Source: a virus. From it: DNA of 64,000 nt. The DNA lies in the IMG/VR virus record IMGVR_UViG_3300032893_000041, positions 1 to 64,000 of that record; one strand, written 5' to 3'. Each line of letters begins with the position of its first letter. Within the stretch, counting starts at the first letter, position 1. The position numbers and the translations under genes are program-made. Positions 32,394 to 40,518 of this stretch are shown here, piece by piece. The notes under the pieces were generated by a model, which saw only the letters and a program-made list of their open reading frames with translations, searched no databases and was not told the DNA's origin.

Positions 32394-34115
32394 CTAGTCG
32401 CAGGAGCGCGTTCCGTCCGCCGCGATCTTGCAGGCCGCGCCTTCAACGGGAAGGTTGGAGCGCACGTCGCGCACCACGGCGCCGCGCTTTCCGGTCGGGT
32501 TGTACGTGGTCAGACCCTTAGCCCCGCCTTCCCAGGCCGCCATGTAGATGCCCTTGAACGCGTCCCAGTTGCATCGATCATCGATGTTACACGTCTTGGC
32601 GACGGCGGAGTCCACGTGGCGCTGAGCCGTAAACAGCACGTTTAAGTGGTCCTCAGTACTGCATTCGACGGAGGTCTTGCCCGTCGTACCGAACACTCGC
32701 AGACCGTAGTCCTGCAAGGTCACTTCTCGTTCGCCGTCTGGCATGCGCGACACGCGCTTCTGTTCCAAGAAGATGACCGGCTCGATGCCGCCGGACACGT
32801 TGTCGGCCGAAAGAGAAATAGTGCCGGTGGGGGCGATGGAGGTCAGGTGAGAGTTGCGGATGCCGTGGCTTTCGATTCCGTCCTGGATAGCCTTGGGCAA
32901 CGTCTGGATGAAGCCGCCGGACAGATAGTCGTCCCGCTTGAGCGCGGGGAAGCTGCCCTTCTCCTTGGCCAGCTCGATGGAGGCCGCATAGGTCTTGATC
33001 TTGAGCGTGCCGAGTACGCGGTTGGCCTCCATCAGGAAGCCGGGCGACCCGTACGGATGGCCCAGCGCCTCGATGGCGTTGGCCAGTCCGGTGACGCCGA
33101 TGCCCATGCGCCGCTTTGACTTGGCGGATTCCTCCTGCTCCTTCATCGGGTAGACGGCACGATCCACGACGTTGTCCATCGCGCGCACGATGTGATAGAG
33201 GTCGTCCTCCATGGAGTTGAGGTCCAGGTATAATTCCTTGTCGTAGGCGGTCTTGCGCACGTACTTGACGAGGTTGACGCTGCCCAGCAGGCAGGCGGCG
33301 TGCGCCGGCAACGGCTGCTCGCCGCATGGGTTGGTGGCCTCGATGCGCTCGCAATACCATAGATTGTTCATGCGATTGATCGTGTCGAGGAAGATTACGC
33401 CGGGTTCAGCCCAGTCCCAGGTCGAGCGCATGATCATGTCCCACAGCGCGGTGGCCTTGATGGTGCGTATGCGCCGGCCGGCGAAGCGGAGGTCGAAATT
33501 GGCATCGGCCTGCACGGCGGACATAAACTCGTCGGTCACGCCGACGGAGATGTTAAAATTTCGAAAGCGATGCTCGTTCTGCTTACACTGCACGAACTCT
33601 TCGATGTCCGGGTGATCGACGCGCAGCACGGCCATCTGCGCGCCCTTTCTTTCCCCCACCGATCGCAGTACGCCGCCCATGGCGTTGAATAGTTCCATCC
33701 ATTCGACCGGCCCGGTGGCTTGACTGCCCAGCGTCGATATCGCAGCGCCCCGGTAGCGGATGCGGGAAAAGTCGTAGCCGACGCCGCCGCCCAATCGCAT
33801 GGTGTCGCCGGCCTGCCCCAGCACCTTCATGATCGAGGTCATCGAGTCGCGGATGATACCAGAAACGAAACAGTTGTATGGAGTGACGATGCGCGGGCTG
33901 CCCATGGCGTTCTGCACGCGTCCGCCCGGTAAAAATCGTTGATCGAGTAGGATGTCGCGGTAGGCCCGGAAGTGGTCTTCGCCGTCCTTGAGAGCGTCGG
34001 CCTGCCTAGTGGCGCACTGCTCGAAAGACTCGTTGATGGCTCGATATTTAGCAGCGTGTAATTCCTGTGAGAAGGGAAGCGTCGGCCCGTATGTCATCTT
34101 TTTATTCCCCGTCAT
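32394..34115 (-). CDS. nrdJ: Class II (B12-dependent) ribonucleotide reductase
   Basis: 573 residues from the ATG at 34115 (a second ATG six codons on is possible). RFLPGGRVQNAMGSP, TPYNCFVSG (Cys82), GGGVGYDFSRIR, TNPCGEQPL (catalytic Cys264, Glu266) and the C-terminal Cys562/Cys572 pair identify a single-chain NrdJ-type enzyme. It makes deoxyribonucleotides with adenosylcobalamin and needs no small subunit; none is encoded. It supplies dNTPs for replication, including dGTP that MazZ/PurZ can divert to dZTP. It depends on host or imported B12, which says something about the host. Confidence 0.9.
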   Translation of the reverse strand: MTGNKKMTYGPTLPFSQELHAAKYRAINESFEQCATRQADALKDGEDHFRAYRDILLDQRFLPGGRVQNAMGSPRIVTPYNCFVSGIIRDSMTSIMKVLGQAGDTMRLGGGVGYDFSRIRYRGAAISTLGSQATGPVEWMELFNAMGGVLRSVGERKGAQMAVLRVDHPDIEEFVQCKQNEHRFRNFNISVGVTDEFMSAVQADANFDLRFAGRRIRTIKATALWDMIMRSTWDWAEPGVIFLDTINRMNNLWYCERIEATNPCGEQPLPAHAACLLGSVNLVKYVRKTAYDKELYLDLNSMEDDLYHIVRAMDNVVDRAVYPMKEQEESAKSKRRMGIGVTGLANAIEALGHPYGSPGFLMEANRVLGTLKIKTYAASIELAKEKGSFPALKRDDYLSGGFIQTLPKAIQDGIESHGIRNSHLTSIAPTGTISLSADNVSGGIEPVIFLEQKRVSRMPDGEREVTLQDYGLRVFGTTGKTSVECSTEDHLNVLFTAQRHVDSAVAKTCNIDDRCNWDAFKGIYMAAWEGGAKGLTTYNPTGKRGAVVRDVRSNLPVEGAACKIAADGTRSCD

Positions 34116-34137
34116 GATCAGCCCCACTTGAGAACGA

Positions 34138-34172
34138 GGCGGGCGCGCACCCCTCGAAGAATGCGCGCCCGC
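34138..34172 (-). other. GC-rich hairpin in the reductase leader
   Basis: GCGGGCGCGCA and TGCGCGCCCGC form an 11-bp perfect stem with a 12-base loop, about 25 bases before the reductase ATG. No T-run follows on the minus strand, so it is more likely a leader structure or attenuator than a simple terminator. The whole 34116-34287 gap has no credible gene; I looked for cobalamin-riboswitch boxes and saw none. Confidence 0.5.
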
Positions 34173-34287
34173 TGGCAATTTCCATTATCTGCGATGTGCG
34201 TGTGACCCAGCTAGACCATGGTCCTCTCCTCTGTCAGTTGGCCGCGACAAGGCACTCACCCTCAGGCCGTGTGTACCCGGTATGGTA

Positions 34288-34467
34288 CTACCGGCGGCGG
34301 GTGGTGTCTAGTGGCTTTAGTGAAGAGGAGTTCACGGTCGCCTCTCGAATCAGGCCGCGCCGGGCGACTTCGCGCCACAGCTCGCCTGAAATCTTGAGCG
34401 CGGCGTCGAGCGCCTCCAGGACGGTGGTATCATCGAGGTCCTTGATTTCGACGCCGCGCCACTTCAT
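34288..34467 (-). CDS. Small early protein of unknown function
   Basis: 59 residues from the ATG at 34467, overlapping the dCTP deaminase stop (ATGA). KDLDDTTVLEALDAALKISG and REVARRGLIREATV are helical; basic C-terminus. Unknown. Confidence 0.6.
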   Translation of the reverse strand: MKWRGVEIKDLDDTTVLEALDAALKISGELWREVARRGLIREATVNSSSLKPLDTTRRR

Positions 34468-35072
34468 CCGGTCTGACCGGGATCGAAAGGTTCGGACTCG
34501 CAAATGCCCGAATGTTCTTGCGGCGGGTCCAACTTATCAAGTTCGGCGGCGATGACCGGCGGCGTATGAGCGCCGTCGATGTCGCGCGTGTCTACTGGGC
34601 CGCTTCCCATCTTGGAAAACACGGCCGGCGACGCGCCCTTGGACGCAAACTGATAGCGCCCGGCGTAGGGCTGCACGGTAGGTTCGTCCAGGATGTGGAA
34701 GACCACCTGGGCAATGGGCGCTCCAGCCGGGATAAAGACGCGGCGCGACGAGTGGTTGGAAATCTCGAGCGTCAGCGCCTTGCCGACCCAGCCGGGTTCA
34801 ATGACGGTGTTTTGCACGCAGATGCCCATGCGCGCCCAGGTGGACTTATCGTGGACGACGCCTAGCAAATCCCACGGCATGTTGAAGCTTTCAATCGTCG
34901 AGGCCAGCTTAAAGTGCCCCGGCGACATCTCCAGTTCCTCGGCGACACGCACGTCGTAACCGGCCGGTGAAAGACCAAAAGTCAAGCCATGGGCATGGGT
35001 CCGTTCATGGAACGGCTCGATCATGTAGTTGTTGGCGCAGTATCGGCGAATTGTTTGCGCGGATGCGATCAT
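34464..35072 (-). CDS. dcd: dCTP deaminase / dUTPase-family protein
   Basis: 202 residues from the ATG at 35072 (GGGAGA upstream). The Dcd signature HDKSTWAR (residues 74-81, Ser77 and Arg81), NTVIEPGWVG and LTLEIS with Glu103 as the expected catalytic residue are present; GLSPAGYDVRVAEE fits the trimer core. Converts dCTP to dUTP (or to dUMP if bifunctional), feeding thymidylate synthesis. No thymidylate synthase is seen, so host ThyA/ThyX would complete the route. Confidence 0.85.
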   Translation of the reverse strand: MIASAQTIRRYCANNYMIEPFHERTHAHGLTFGLSPAGYDVRVAEELEMSPGHFKLASTIESFNMPWDLLGVVHDKSTWARMGICVQNTVIEPGWVGKALTLEISNHSSRRVFIPAGAPIAQVVFHILDEPTVQPYAGRYQFASKGASPAVFSKMGSGPVDTRDIDGAHTPPVIAAELDKLDPPQEHSGICESEPFDPGQTG

Positions 35073-35307
35073 GATACCACGGTCTCCCTTGAACGATTGA
35101 TTCGCCCGGTCCCTTGCGGTTCCATGGCAACAAAAACATCTGGCCGTCCGAGTACGCCACCATGCCGTCGAAGTTGCGGGTGGTGCGATGTTCGAAGGAG
35201 TCCAGCGGCACGGCCACGAACCCGCCGTCCGCCGCATCGTTGCCGTGCAACATGCAAGCTCGATGGCGGTACTCGATGACCCAGTTGTTGAGGATGCGAA
35301 GCCGCAC
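35005..35307 (-). CDS. Small early protein, GTG start
   Basis: 100 residues from the GTG at 35307, right after a terminator hairpin. RLRILNNWVIEYRHRACML, GGFVAVPLDSFEHRTTRNFD and SDGQMFLLPWN look like a real beta-rich protein. It overlaps the dCTP deaminase gene by 68 bases, and that last part looks less protein-like. Unknown function. Confidence 0.5.
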   Translation of the reverse strand: MRLRILNNWVIEYRHRACMLHGNDAADGGFVAVPLDSFEHRTTRNFDGMVAYSDGQMFLLPWNRKGPGESIVQGRPWYHDRIRANNSPILRQQLHDRAVP

Positions 35308-35318
35308 GATGGAACCTA

Positions 35319-35349
35319 TAAAAAGAACCCGCCGCAAAGAGCGGCGGGT
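35319..35349 (-). terminator. Rho-independent terminator
   Basis: ACCCGCCGC (35327-35335) pairs perfectly with GCGGCGGGT (35341-35349) around a 5-base loop, followed on the minus strand by TCTTTTTATAG. It sits at the stop codon of the 43-residue gene and closes the primase transcription unit. Confidence 0.85.
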
Positions 35350-35481
35350 CTAGTTTGCGTGTGGGGGAGGCTGAACCGCATCTCTGCGGTCGGCTTCACC
35401 GCCGGCCACAGTGGGGTGGCCGGCGAAGAAAGATAAACATGGGCGCCCGTCCTTGGTCAAGGCGTCACTATGAATGATCAT
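35350..35481 (-). CDS. 43-residue early protein
   Basis: ATG at 35481 overlaps the upstream stop (ATGA). IIHSDALTKDGRPCLSFFAG then a Pro/Asp-rich end. The stop codon lies at the foot of the terminator stem. A TTGACC with a weak TTTATC 17 bases on lies inside the gene and might act as a promoter. Confidence 0.5.
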   Translation of the reverse strand: MIIHSDALTKDGRPCLSFFAGHPTVAGGEADRRDAVQPPPHAN

Positions 35482-35651
35482 GATCTTGCCTCCATTACGC
35501 ATTGCGCCTTGTCGAGTACCGCCCCAGTAAAGACCACGTGCACGGCATGCCGGTGCAGCATGATTTTGCATTCATCCATCGAATGGAAGCCGGTTACGTG
35601 CAGCACGGCGTTCCAATACCCAATATGCCAGAGCAGGACGAGCGTGATCAT
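35478..35651 (-). CDS. 57-residue early protein
   Basis: ATG at 35651 overlaps the upstream stop (ATGA). MITLVLLWHIGYWNAVLHVT has an aromatic hydrophobic start, then FHSMDECKIMLHRHAVHVVF; the Met/Cys/His content resembles small metal- or membrane-associated peptides. Unknown. Confidence 0.5.
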   Translation of the reverse strand: MITLVLLWHIGYWNAVLHVTGFHSMDECKIMLHRHAVHVVFTGAVLDKAQCVMEARS

Positions 35652-35866
35652 TGATTGTCTTTCCAACGATCCCGAATATCGGTGCAATCGGCATAGAACC
35701 CACTTCCGGCGCTAATGGCGCCGTATCTGCCTAATTGACCGATCAGGGCAGCCAATATAGACACGTCTATCGCCAGTTGGCGGACCGCCTGCGGGTCCAA
35801 GACCTCCGTTACGTCAAAGATGTGCGGGTTGGAGGTCGGCTTCTCGATGCGTCGAATTACCTTCAT
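35648..35866 (-). CDS. Small early protein of unknown function
   Basis: 72 residues. VIRRIEKPTSNPHIFDVTEVL then a hydrophobic helix (VRQLAIDVSILAALIGQLG) and an Asp/Tyr-rich end. Possibly membrane-proximal. No family recognised. Confidence 0.55.
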   Translation of the reverse strand: MKVIRRIEKPTSNPHIFDVTEVLDPQAVRQLAIDVSILAALIGQLGRYGAISAGSGFYADCTDIRDRWKDNQ

Positions 35867-35870
35867 GTAT

Positions 35871-36083
35871 TCACCCCATCTTCGTGTGTTGAAACTGGCC
35901 CTTCACGTCGGAGACGAACGCCTTACCGACTGAGGGCGCCTGCAACAGGCCGAGATAGACGTGTTCCGGCACGTCGTGGTAGACGTACTCGCCGCCGGAC
36001 TTGAAGTGAACGTGAAGCTGGCTACGGTCCTTATCGTAGCCGACGCTTCTTATCGTCGACGACTGAACGTGATGCATCTTCAT
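35871..36083 (-). CDS. KTSC-domain protein
   Basis: 70 residues from the ATG at 36083 (ATGA overlap with the upstream stop). The whole protein matches the KTSC pattern: VQSSTIRSVGYD, LHVHFKSGGEYVYHDVP, APSVGKAFVSDVKGQF. KTSC domains are short single-domain proteins of phages and bacteria, thought by context to bind nucleic acids; activity is unproven. Confidence 0.82.
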   Translation of the reverse strand: MKMHHVQSSTIRSVGYDKDRSQLHVHFKSGGEYVYHDVPEHVYLGLLQAPSVGKAFVSDVKGQFQHTKMG

Positions 36084-36310
36084 ATCTTTAACTCCTCCAA
36101 CGATAGCTGGGCTGCCGTAATCGGCGCCAGTCCTTGCCTGATGCCCGAAATAAAAAACGCCATCCACTCGGCGTCAAGTCCTTTCGTACGCGCTATCATG
36201 AAGGCGCCGCAGACTCCGCGCGTATCTCGCAGTATCTTGGCCCAGATGATCTCATCGAGGCCGTCCTCCCATGATGGGTGGTTGTGAAGGTCTATGACGG
36301 TGCGCGGCAT
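36080..36310 (-). CDS. Small early protein of unknown function
   Basis: 76 residues from the ATG at 36310 (TGATG overlap). PRTVIDLHNHPSWEDGLDEII contains a D-L-H-N-H-P start that resembles metal-binding PHP or JAMM entries but without the remaining ligands. Remainder hydrophobic and helical. Unknown. Confidence 0.55.
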   Translation of the reverse strand: MPRTVIDLHNHPSWEDGLDEIIWAKILRDTRGVCGAFMIARTKGLDAEWMAFFISGIRQGLAPITAAQLSLEELKI

Positions 36311-36543
36311 CAGTCCTGCTCCTCGCTGCCGCGCTCGGCTGGGGGCTCGGGGTCGAGGTGGTTCCATTTGACAGTTCCGTAGGTTCCATCATCCCAGGTG
36401 ATGAACGCCTCGCCATCAGAGGTGAACTCGTCAGCCCGGCCGTGACGGCCGTCCAGGCGGTAGACAACGCGATCACCGGCCTTCATTCCGAGAGCACCGT
36501 TGCGATGGCCGAGCAACGCTAGTGGGTGTGGCGGAAAGTCCAT
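36310..36543 (-). CDS. Small early protein of unknown function
   Basis: 77 residues, directly abutting the upstream stop. AGDRVVYRLDGRHGRADEF and AFITWDDGTYGTVKWNHL look like a small beta-barrel (SH3- or KOW-like) fold, a shape often used for nucleic-acid binding. Acidic end. Inference only. Confidence 0.55.
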   Translation of the reverse strand: MDFPPHPLALLGHRNGALGMKAGDRVVYRLDGRHGRADEFTSDGEAFITWDDGTYGTVKWNHLDPEPPAERGSEEQD

Positions 36544-36930
36544 CTATTCCCCCTCCTTCGTGCTGGCGGCTTGCCCGGCGTTCTTGACCTGGCCCTCGTA
36601 GGCCGCGCACCGCTCGGTCAACTTGGTGATCTGCTCGTCCTTCGCGTCCAGGGCGTCGGCGGCGGTGCGGATGGTTGCCCGCGCCTTATCCGTCCATGTG
36701 AGGTAGTCGGCGTAAGCCATGCCCTCTACTAAGTCCCGCATCTCCGCTGTGTCGGCAGACGCGGGGGGCTGCGCGGCGCGGGCTTCACGCAGTGCGCGGG
36801 CGACGTTGTTCACCAAGTCAGCAATCGGGCAGTCTTCGTCATTCTGCCATGCAGTGACGATAGTGTGGGCGCGGTCAGCGGCCCAGTCCACCACCGTCCC
36901 GGCGGCGGGTGCGGGCGTGGGGGTGTTCAT
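36544..36930 (-). CDS. Coiled-coil early protein
   Basis: 128 residues, ATGA overlap with the gene upstream. Pro/Thr-rich start, two helices (HTIVTAWQNDEDCPIADL, VNNVARALREARAAQ) and a C-terminal coiled coil (ALDAKDEQITKLTERCAAYEG). Probably a pair with the next gene upstream, which is also coiled-coil-ended. Confidence 0.55.
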   Translation of the reverse strand: MNTPTPAPAAGTVVDWAADRAHTIVTAWQNDEDCPIADLVNNVARALREARAAQPPASADTAEMRDLVEGMAYADYLTWTDKARATIRTAADALDAKDEQITKLTERCAAYEGQVKNAGQAASTKEGE

Positions 36931-37346
36931 GGCTTATTTCTCCCCCACGGTCCCGACTGCGCGTGCGGCTGTAAGCGTGCCACTTCCGCCTCCAGCGCCG
37001 CGCAGCGCAGTCTGGCCGCTTGGAGATCGGCGAGCAGTTGGGGGCCGGCATCTTGCAAATAGCGGCCCATGTTGCCGACCGTCTCGCCTCGTCGCAGCCA
37101 AAATGCCAGTTCCTCCCGCCGCCCCATCTCCCCGCCCACGTCCGCACGCTGCAGGGCTGCGAGGGTGCGGAGGATGGTGGCGACTTGTTCAGCCTCTTCC
37201 AAGCTCATGGAAAAATACGAGCCATTAGGAGGATCATGTGGTGCGAAGGGATCATCCAATTCTGAGCGGAATTTGACCGCCAGCCGTTCGATCTCCTCCG
37301 GCGGGGGCAGCGCGGCCAGCGGCTTGGCGGCGTCAACTTTTGTCAT
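36927..37346 (-). CDS. Coiled-coil early protein
   Basis: 139 residues from the ATG at 37346, which overlaps the primase stop (TGATG). PPPEEIERLAVKFRSEL, MSLEEAEQVATILRTLAAL, and a C-terminal heptad-like helix LADLQAARLRCAALEAEVAR. No known domain. Co-translated with the primase. Confidence 0.55.
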   Translation of the reverse strand: MTKVDAAKPLAALPPPEEIERLAVKFRSELDDPFAPHDPPNGSYFSMSLEEAEQVATILRTLAALQRADVGGEMGRREELAFWLRRGETVGNMGRYLQDAGPQLLADLQAARLRCAALEAEVARLQPHAQSGPWGRNKP

Positions 37347-39520
37347 CAATAACCTCCGTGTGCGTTGAGAAAGGTGATGGCGCGTACCTTGATCGGCCGT
37401 CCGCCGACGCGCTTATTGAAGGATGGAAAGCCCAGCCGGGTCATTCGCGTACCGAAGGTAACGTTGGACATCGGCTTATGGCCGGACGCCTTGGCCCACT
37501 CCATGTAGCGCATGTAGACCGACATCGACTCTTCGGCCGGCTCGACTCCATTCGGTATCTCGTAGTCCGGGTGCTTCATGGCGAGGCCCTGGTGCGTCTG
37601 ATCGATCAGGAATTGAAGCGCCTGATTGTTCTCTTCGGTCAACTGATTGATCTTGATCTTGTGGATGCGAGGTTTCTCAAAGCCGCCGCGCGCTCGAAGT
37701 CGCAGGTACCCGGCCGCCATACGGTTGAAGATGCCCGGCAGCTCGGACTTAAGCTTGTTCGACAGAGAAAGGTCTTGTTCATTTTCTCGTAGCGACTCTC
37801 CACAGTGCAGATATAGAAGCCGTCGCTCAATCGCTCCACTATCGTCCGAGTATCTAAAGTTCTCGTTGCCGACGATGATGACGCGAGCCGTAATGGTGGC
37901 ATAAGTCTGTTCCTTGTAAAGTTCGCGGACCGGGACGCGGTCGCCGCCGGTTATGGCCTTGAACATCCGGTCCGCCATGGCCGACATTCCGGACACTTCC
38001 GGCGAGATGTTGACGAGCCGCCCGACCATGGCAGTGCGGGCGCGCTCCTCATTGAAGGTGTCGATGGTGGAAGCCGACACGGCGTCCGGCGCATGCAGCA
38101 TATGGATAAGGTTGATGAGCGTGGACTTACCGGTGCGCGTCTCCCCCACCACGGCCAGCGCCGTCTGGAAGGAGATGTCCGGCACGAGCGTCAGGCCAAT
38201 AAACTCCTCGAAGTTCTGCACCGACAGTTCCTGGTCTCGTAATCGCTCCTCGTCCGACCTAGGATCGTCGTCGGAAGCCGGTGCTTGCTTGAAGACGCGT
38301 TTAATGAAGCGGTCGTAAGTCGGGCACTTGGCGCCCCGGTCGAAAGAAAAGGGGAGACGATAGAGGATGTAGTCCTCAGGCGACCCTTGTTCGGTGAAGT
38401 CGCCAGACATGAGGTCGAACGTGCCATTTTGAAGGCGCACCTTTGGAACGTGAATGTCGGGCCAGACCTCGACCATCGACCGAAAAGTAGACAGGGCCTC
38501 CCGCATGTCCTTATATCCTATACGAAACTCGTTGATGAGACGCGTCTCCAAAGGCTCGAGCCGCTGGGGTACCCAACATCCGTCGTGATACCTGAGCATG
38601 GCTCCCGGCTGCCTTCGTAAAAACGGAAGGCCACCCAACGCGCCGGCCAGCCACTCGGCCCGCAACAGCGACGCCGGTACCTTCTTGGAAGCCACGTCGG
38701 TCTGGAATCCCTTGTTGCGAGCGGACTCGACGAGGTTGATGATGCGCTTCTCATAAATGCGGTCGTCCCAGTTGTTGTGGCCATGGACGGCCAGACACTC
38801 ATCCACCGCGCGGCGGCAGCGGGCAAGAATGAAGTCATCAGGACAGCCGGCCTCCACCATGGCGGCGGTCGCGCGCATGAGGGAGTCATCGACGGTCCCG
38901 CCGCCGCCCGGCCCGTGCCATGACATGTCGTTGATGAGGAACCACGGCGAGTCCGGCTTGTTGACGGCGGTCTTAATCTCTGCTACAACCCATTCGTCAA
39001 TGAGTGGAAGTTGGGTGATTGGCGTGTTCTCGAGCGTGATCTCGGAGCGCCACTCGTAGGGGCGCTTGGTGTCTGGGTGAATCGACGGCGGGATGACCGT
39101 CTGATTACCGGCGCCCATGAAGTCTATGACCGTGAAGCGCTTACCGGTGACCGAGTCCTTGCGATGAAACTTGGCGGACTTCATGGAATGGGCGGACCGC
39201 ACCAGGAAGGTGATACCCTTGCTGCCGAATTTGGCTATCGGATCGCCGGGGATGGCCGAACGGACGCGCTGAATGAACAGCTCGTCCTTGATGTCGATGT
39301 CGATCCCGACCAGGAAGGACTCTTTGTCGACCTCGGTGCCGAGAAGGACACCCAGGTTCCATTCCCTCCCCTGCGTAAAGTACCGATGAATCTCGTCCGG
39401 CTTTATTCTGAACTCTAAGAAGTTGGAGTCATTCGGGTACTTGGCCTTGCCAGCGATAGGGATGACGTGGTATCCTAGCGCCGCGATCTTTTTGGCTGAT
39501 TGAATGACGGAGGACGCCAT
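37346..39520 (-). CDS. PrimPol primase-helicase (D5/SF3 type)
   Basis: 724 residues. The N-terminal ~180 residues are a Prim-Pol (AEP) domain: YHVIPIAGKAKYP, VGIDIDIKD with metal-binding Asp74/Asp76, and GNQTVIPPSIHPD. The C-terminal half is a D5_N/SF3 helicase: VVGETRTGKSTLINL (Walker A, 459-466), FNEERARTAMVGRLVNISPE (Walker B region) and ARVIIVGNENFR (sensor/motif C). It primes and unwinds at the replication fork. PrimPols also accompany other 2-aminoadenine phages such as S-2L. First gene leftward of the control region 39521-39930. Confidence 0.88.
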   Translation of the reverse strand: MASSVIQSAKKIAALGYHVIPIAGKAKYPNDSNFLEFRIKPDEIHRYFTQGREWNLGVLLGTEVDKESFLVGIDIDIKDELFIQRVRSAIPGDPIAKFGSKGITFLVRSAHSMKSAKFHRKDSVTGKRFTVIDFMGAGNQTVIPPSIHPDTKRPYEWRSEITLENTPITQLPLIDEWVVAEIKTAVNKPDSPWFLINDMSWHGPGGGGTVDDSLMRATAAMVEAGCPDDFILARCRRAVDECLAVHGHNNWDDRIYEKRIINLVESARNKGFQTDVASKKVPASLLRAEWLAGALGGLPFLRRQPGAMLRYHDGCWVPQRLEPLETRLINEFRIGYKDMREALSTFRSMVEVWPDIHVPKVRLQNGTFDLMSGDFTEQGSPEDYILYRLPFSFDRGAKCPTYDRFIKRVFKQAPASDDDPRSDEERLRDQELSVQNFEEFIGLTLVPDISFQTALAVVGETRTGKSTLINLIHMLHAPDAVSASTIDTFNEERARTAMVGRLVNISPEVSGMSAMADRMFKAITGGDRVPVRELYKEQTYATITARVIIVGNENFRYSDDSGAIERRLLYLHCGESLRENEQDLSLSNKLKSELPGIFNRMAAGYLRLRARGGFEKPRIHKIKINQLTEENNQALQFLIDQTHQGLAMKHPDYEIPNGVEPAEESMSVYMRYMEWAKASGHKPMSNVTFGTRMTRLGFPSFNKRVGGRPIKVRAITFLNAHGGY

Positions 39521-39930
39521 AACCTCTCCCCAATACGGTTTAACAAAAAGTCAGGATAACATCCCGGAGGGGGAGTGTCCATCACGGACAGTGAAGAGAG
39601 GTTCACTAGGGTCTCACATAACCGGTTACATTCGCTACGCTATATGTAACTGGTCTGAGGAGTCGCTACGTAGCGTATCGGCGGAGGGGCAAGAGGCCCG
39701 CGCTCCGGCGCCTGTTACTGATGTTACTGGTTTCAGTACCCCCACTTTTTATACGAGAAGAGAGGGGAGGGGATTATTTGACAGAAGTAACGGAGAGGTA
39801 AAAAAGGGGGCGACCTCCACCGGTAACACCCGCTACGCGGCCTTCTCGGCCGCTCCTGCGGTCGCTACGGTAGCGGATCGGCCCGCTACAGGCCGTTACT
39901 TCGGGTAACTAGTATCGATGAGGTAACTAT
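39521..39930. promoter_or_regulatory. Divergent control region; candidate replication origin
   Basis: 410 bp without a credible gene between the divergent primase and terminase genes. It holds nine GTTAC/GTAAC words (39625, 39646, 39714, 39723, 39787, 39823, 39895, 39905, 39923). A 10/11 inverted repeat ACCGGTTACAT...ATGTAACTGGT is at 39621-39631/39644-39654, and a direct repeat of TGTTACTG at 39713 and 39722. There is a 12-bp perfect palindrome CGCTACGTAGCG at 39664-39675, a second palindrome CGCTACGGTAGCG at 39863-39875, and further CGCTAC copies at 39633, 39831 and 39884. TTGACA on the plus strand at 39778 lacks a good -10. Iteron-like origin and repressor/activator operators are both possible. 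Confidence 0.6.
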
Positions 39931-40518
39931 ATGGTCGATAAATACCCTAACGAGACTCCCCGGATTGACTGGGCCGCCATCGAGGCGGACTATAAGGCCG
40001 GCATCCTGAATGATGGAATGATCTGCGCGAAGTGGGGAATCTCACTGTCGAATCTTCGCCGAGTGGCGAATAAGCACCAGTGGAAGCGACAGGAGATCGC
40101 GCACGTGAATCCACCACCGTTCGGCGGCGGCACTCCGGCCGGGAACACGCTGTCTGATACCGAAGTCGCTGGAATGCAGGCCCGCCAGTTGATGGCAATC
40201 GTTCATGAACATCGGCGCGACATTCAGAAGATTCGGGGTCTGGCGAGCCTTCTGTTTGAGCGCACGATGCTGATTCTCGACGGTCAGGAAGTCTCTCGTG
40301 CGTGCTTTGGCGGCCGAGAATCGCCGGCTGACATGATGATGAAATTAGCTAAGACGATGTTTGAGGCGATCAAGATGGAGCGCGAGGTCCTCGGCATGTC
40401 GTCCATGACGCAGTTGTCGGACCCGGAGGCAGTGGACGGCGGCGAGGAGTGGCATCAGGTCGTCAAGAAGTTGGATGAACTCTACAAAGAGAAGGTTGGT
40501 AAGTCCCACGATGACTGA
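39931..40518 (+). CDS. terS: Terminase small subunit
   Basis: 195 residues. N-terminal helix-turn-helix (IDWAAIEADYKAGILND, CAKWGISLSNLRRVANKHQW) that would bind the packaging site; central helical oligomerisation region (MQARQLMAIVHEHRRDI); C-terminal charged helix that usually contacts the large subunit. It overlaps the large-subunit gene by eight bases. The control region upstream may contain its recognition site. Confidence 0.85.
   Translation: MVDKYPNETPRIDWAAIEADYKAGILNDGMICAKWGISLSNLRRVANKHQWKRQEIAHVNPPPFGGGTPAGNTLSDTEVAGMQARQLMAIVHEHRRDIQKIRGLASLLFERTMLILDGQEVSRACFGGRESPADMMMKLAKTMFEAIKMEREVLGMSSMTQLSDPEAVDGGEEWHQVVKKLDELYKEKVGKSHDD

Noticed and set aside
34116-34330. Cobalamin riboswitch before the class II reductase
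   Set aside because: I looked for the conserved B12-box and GGGAA/GCCACTG-like elements and did not see them; only a simple hairpin is present.
36080-36310. PHP or JAMM metalloenzyme from the DLHNHP start
   Set aside because: The protein is only 76 residues and lacks the remaining metal ligands.
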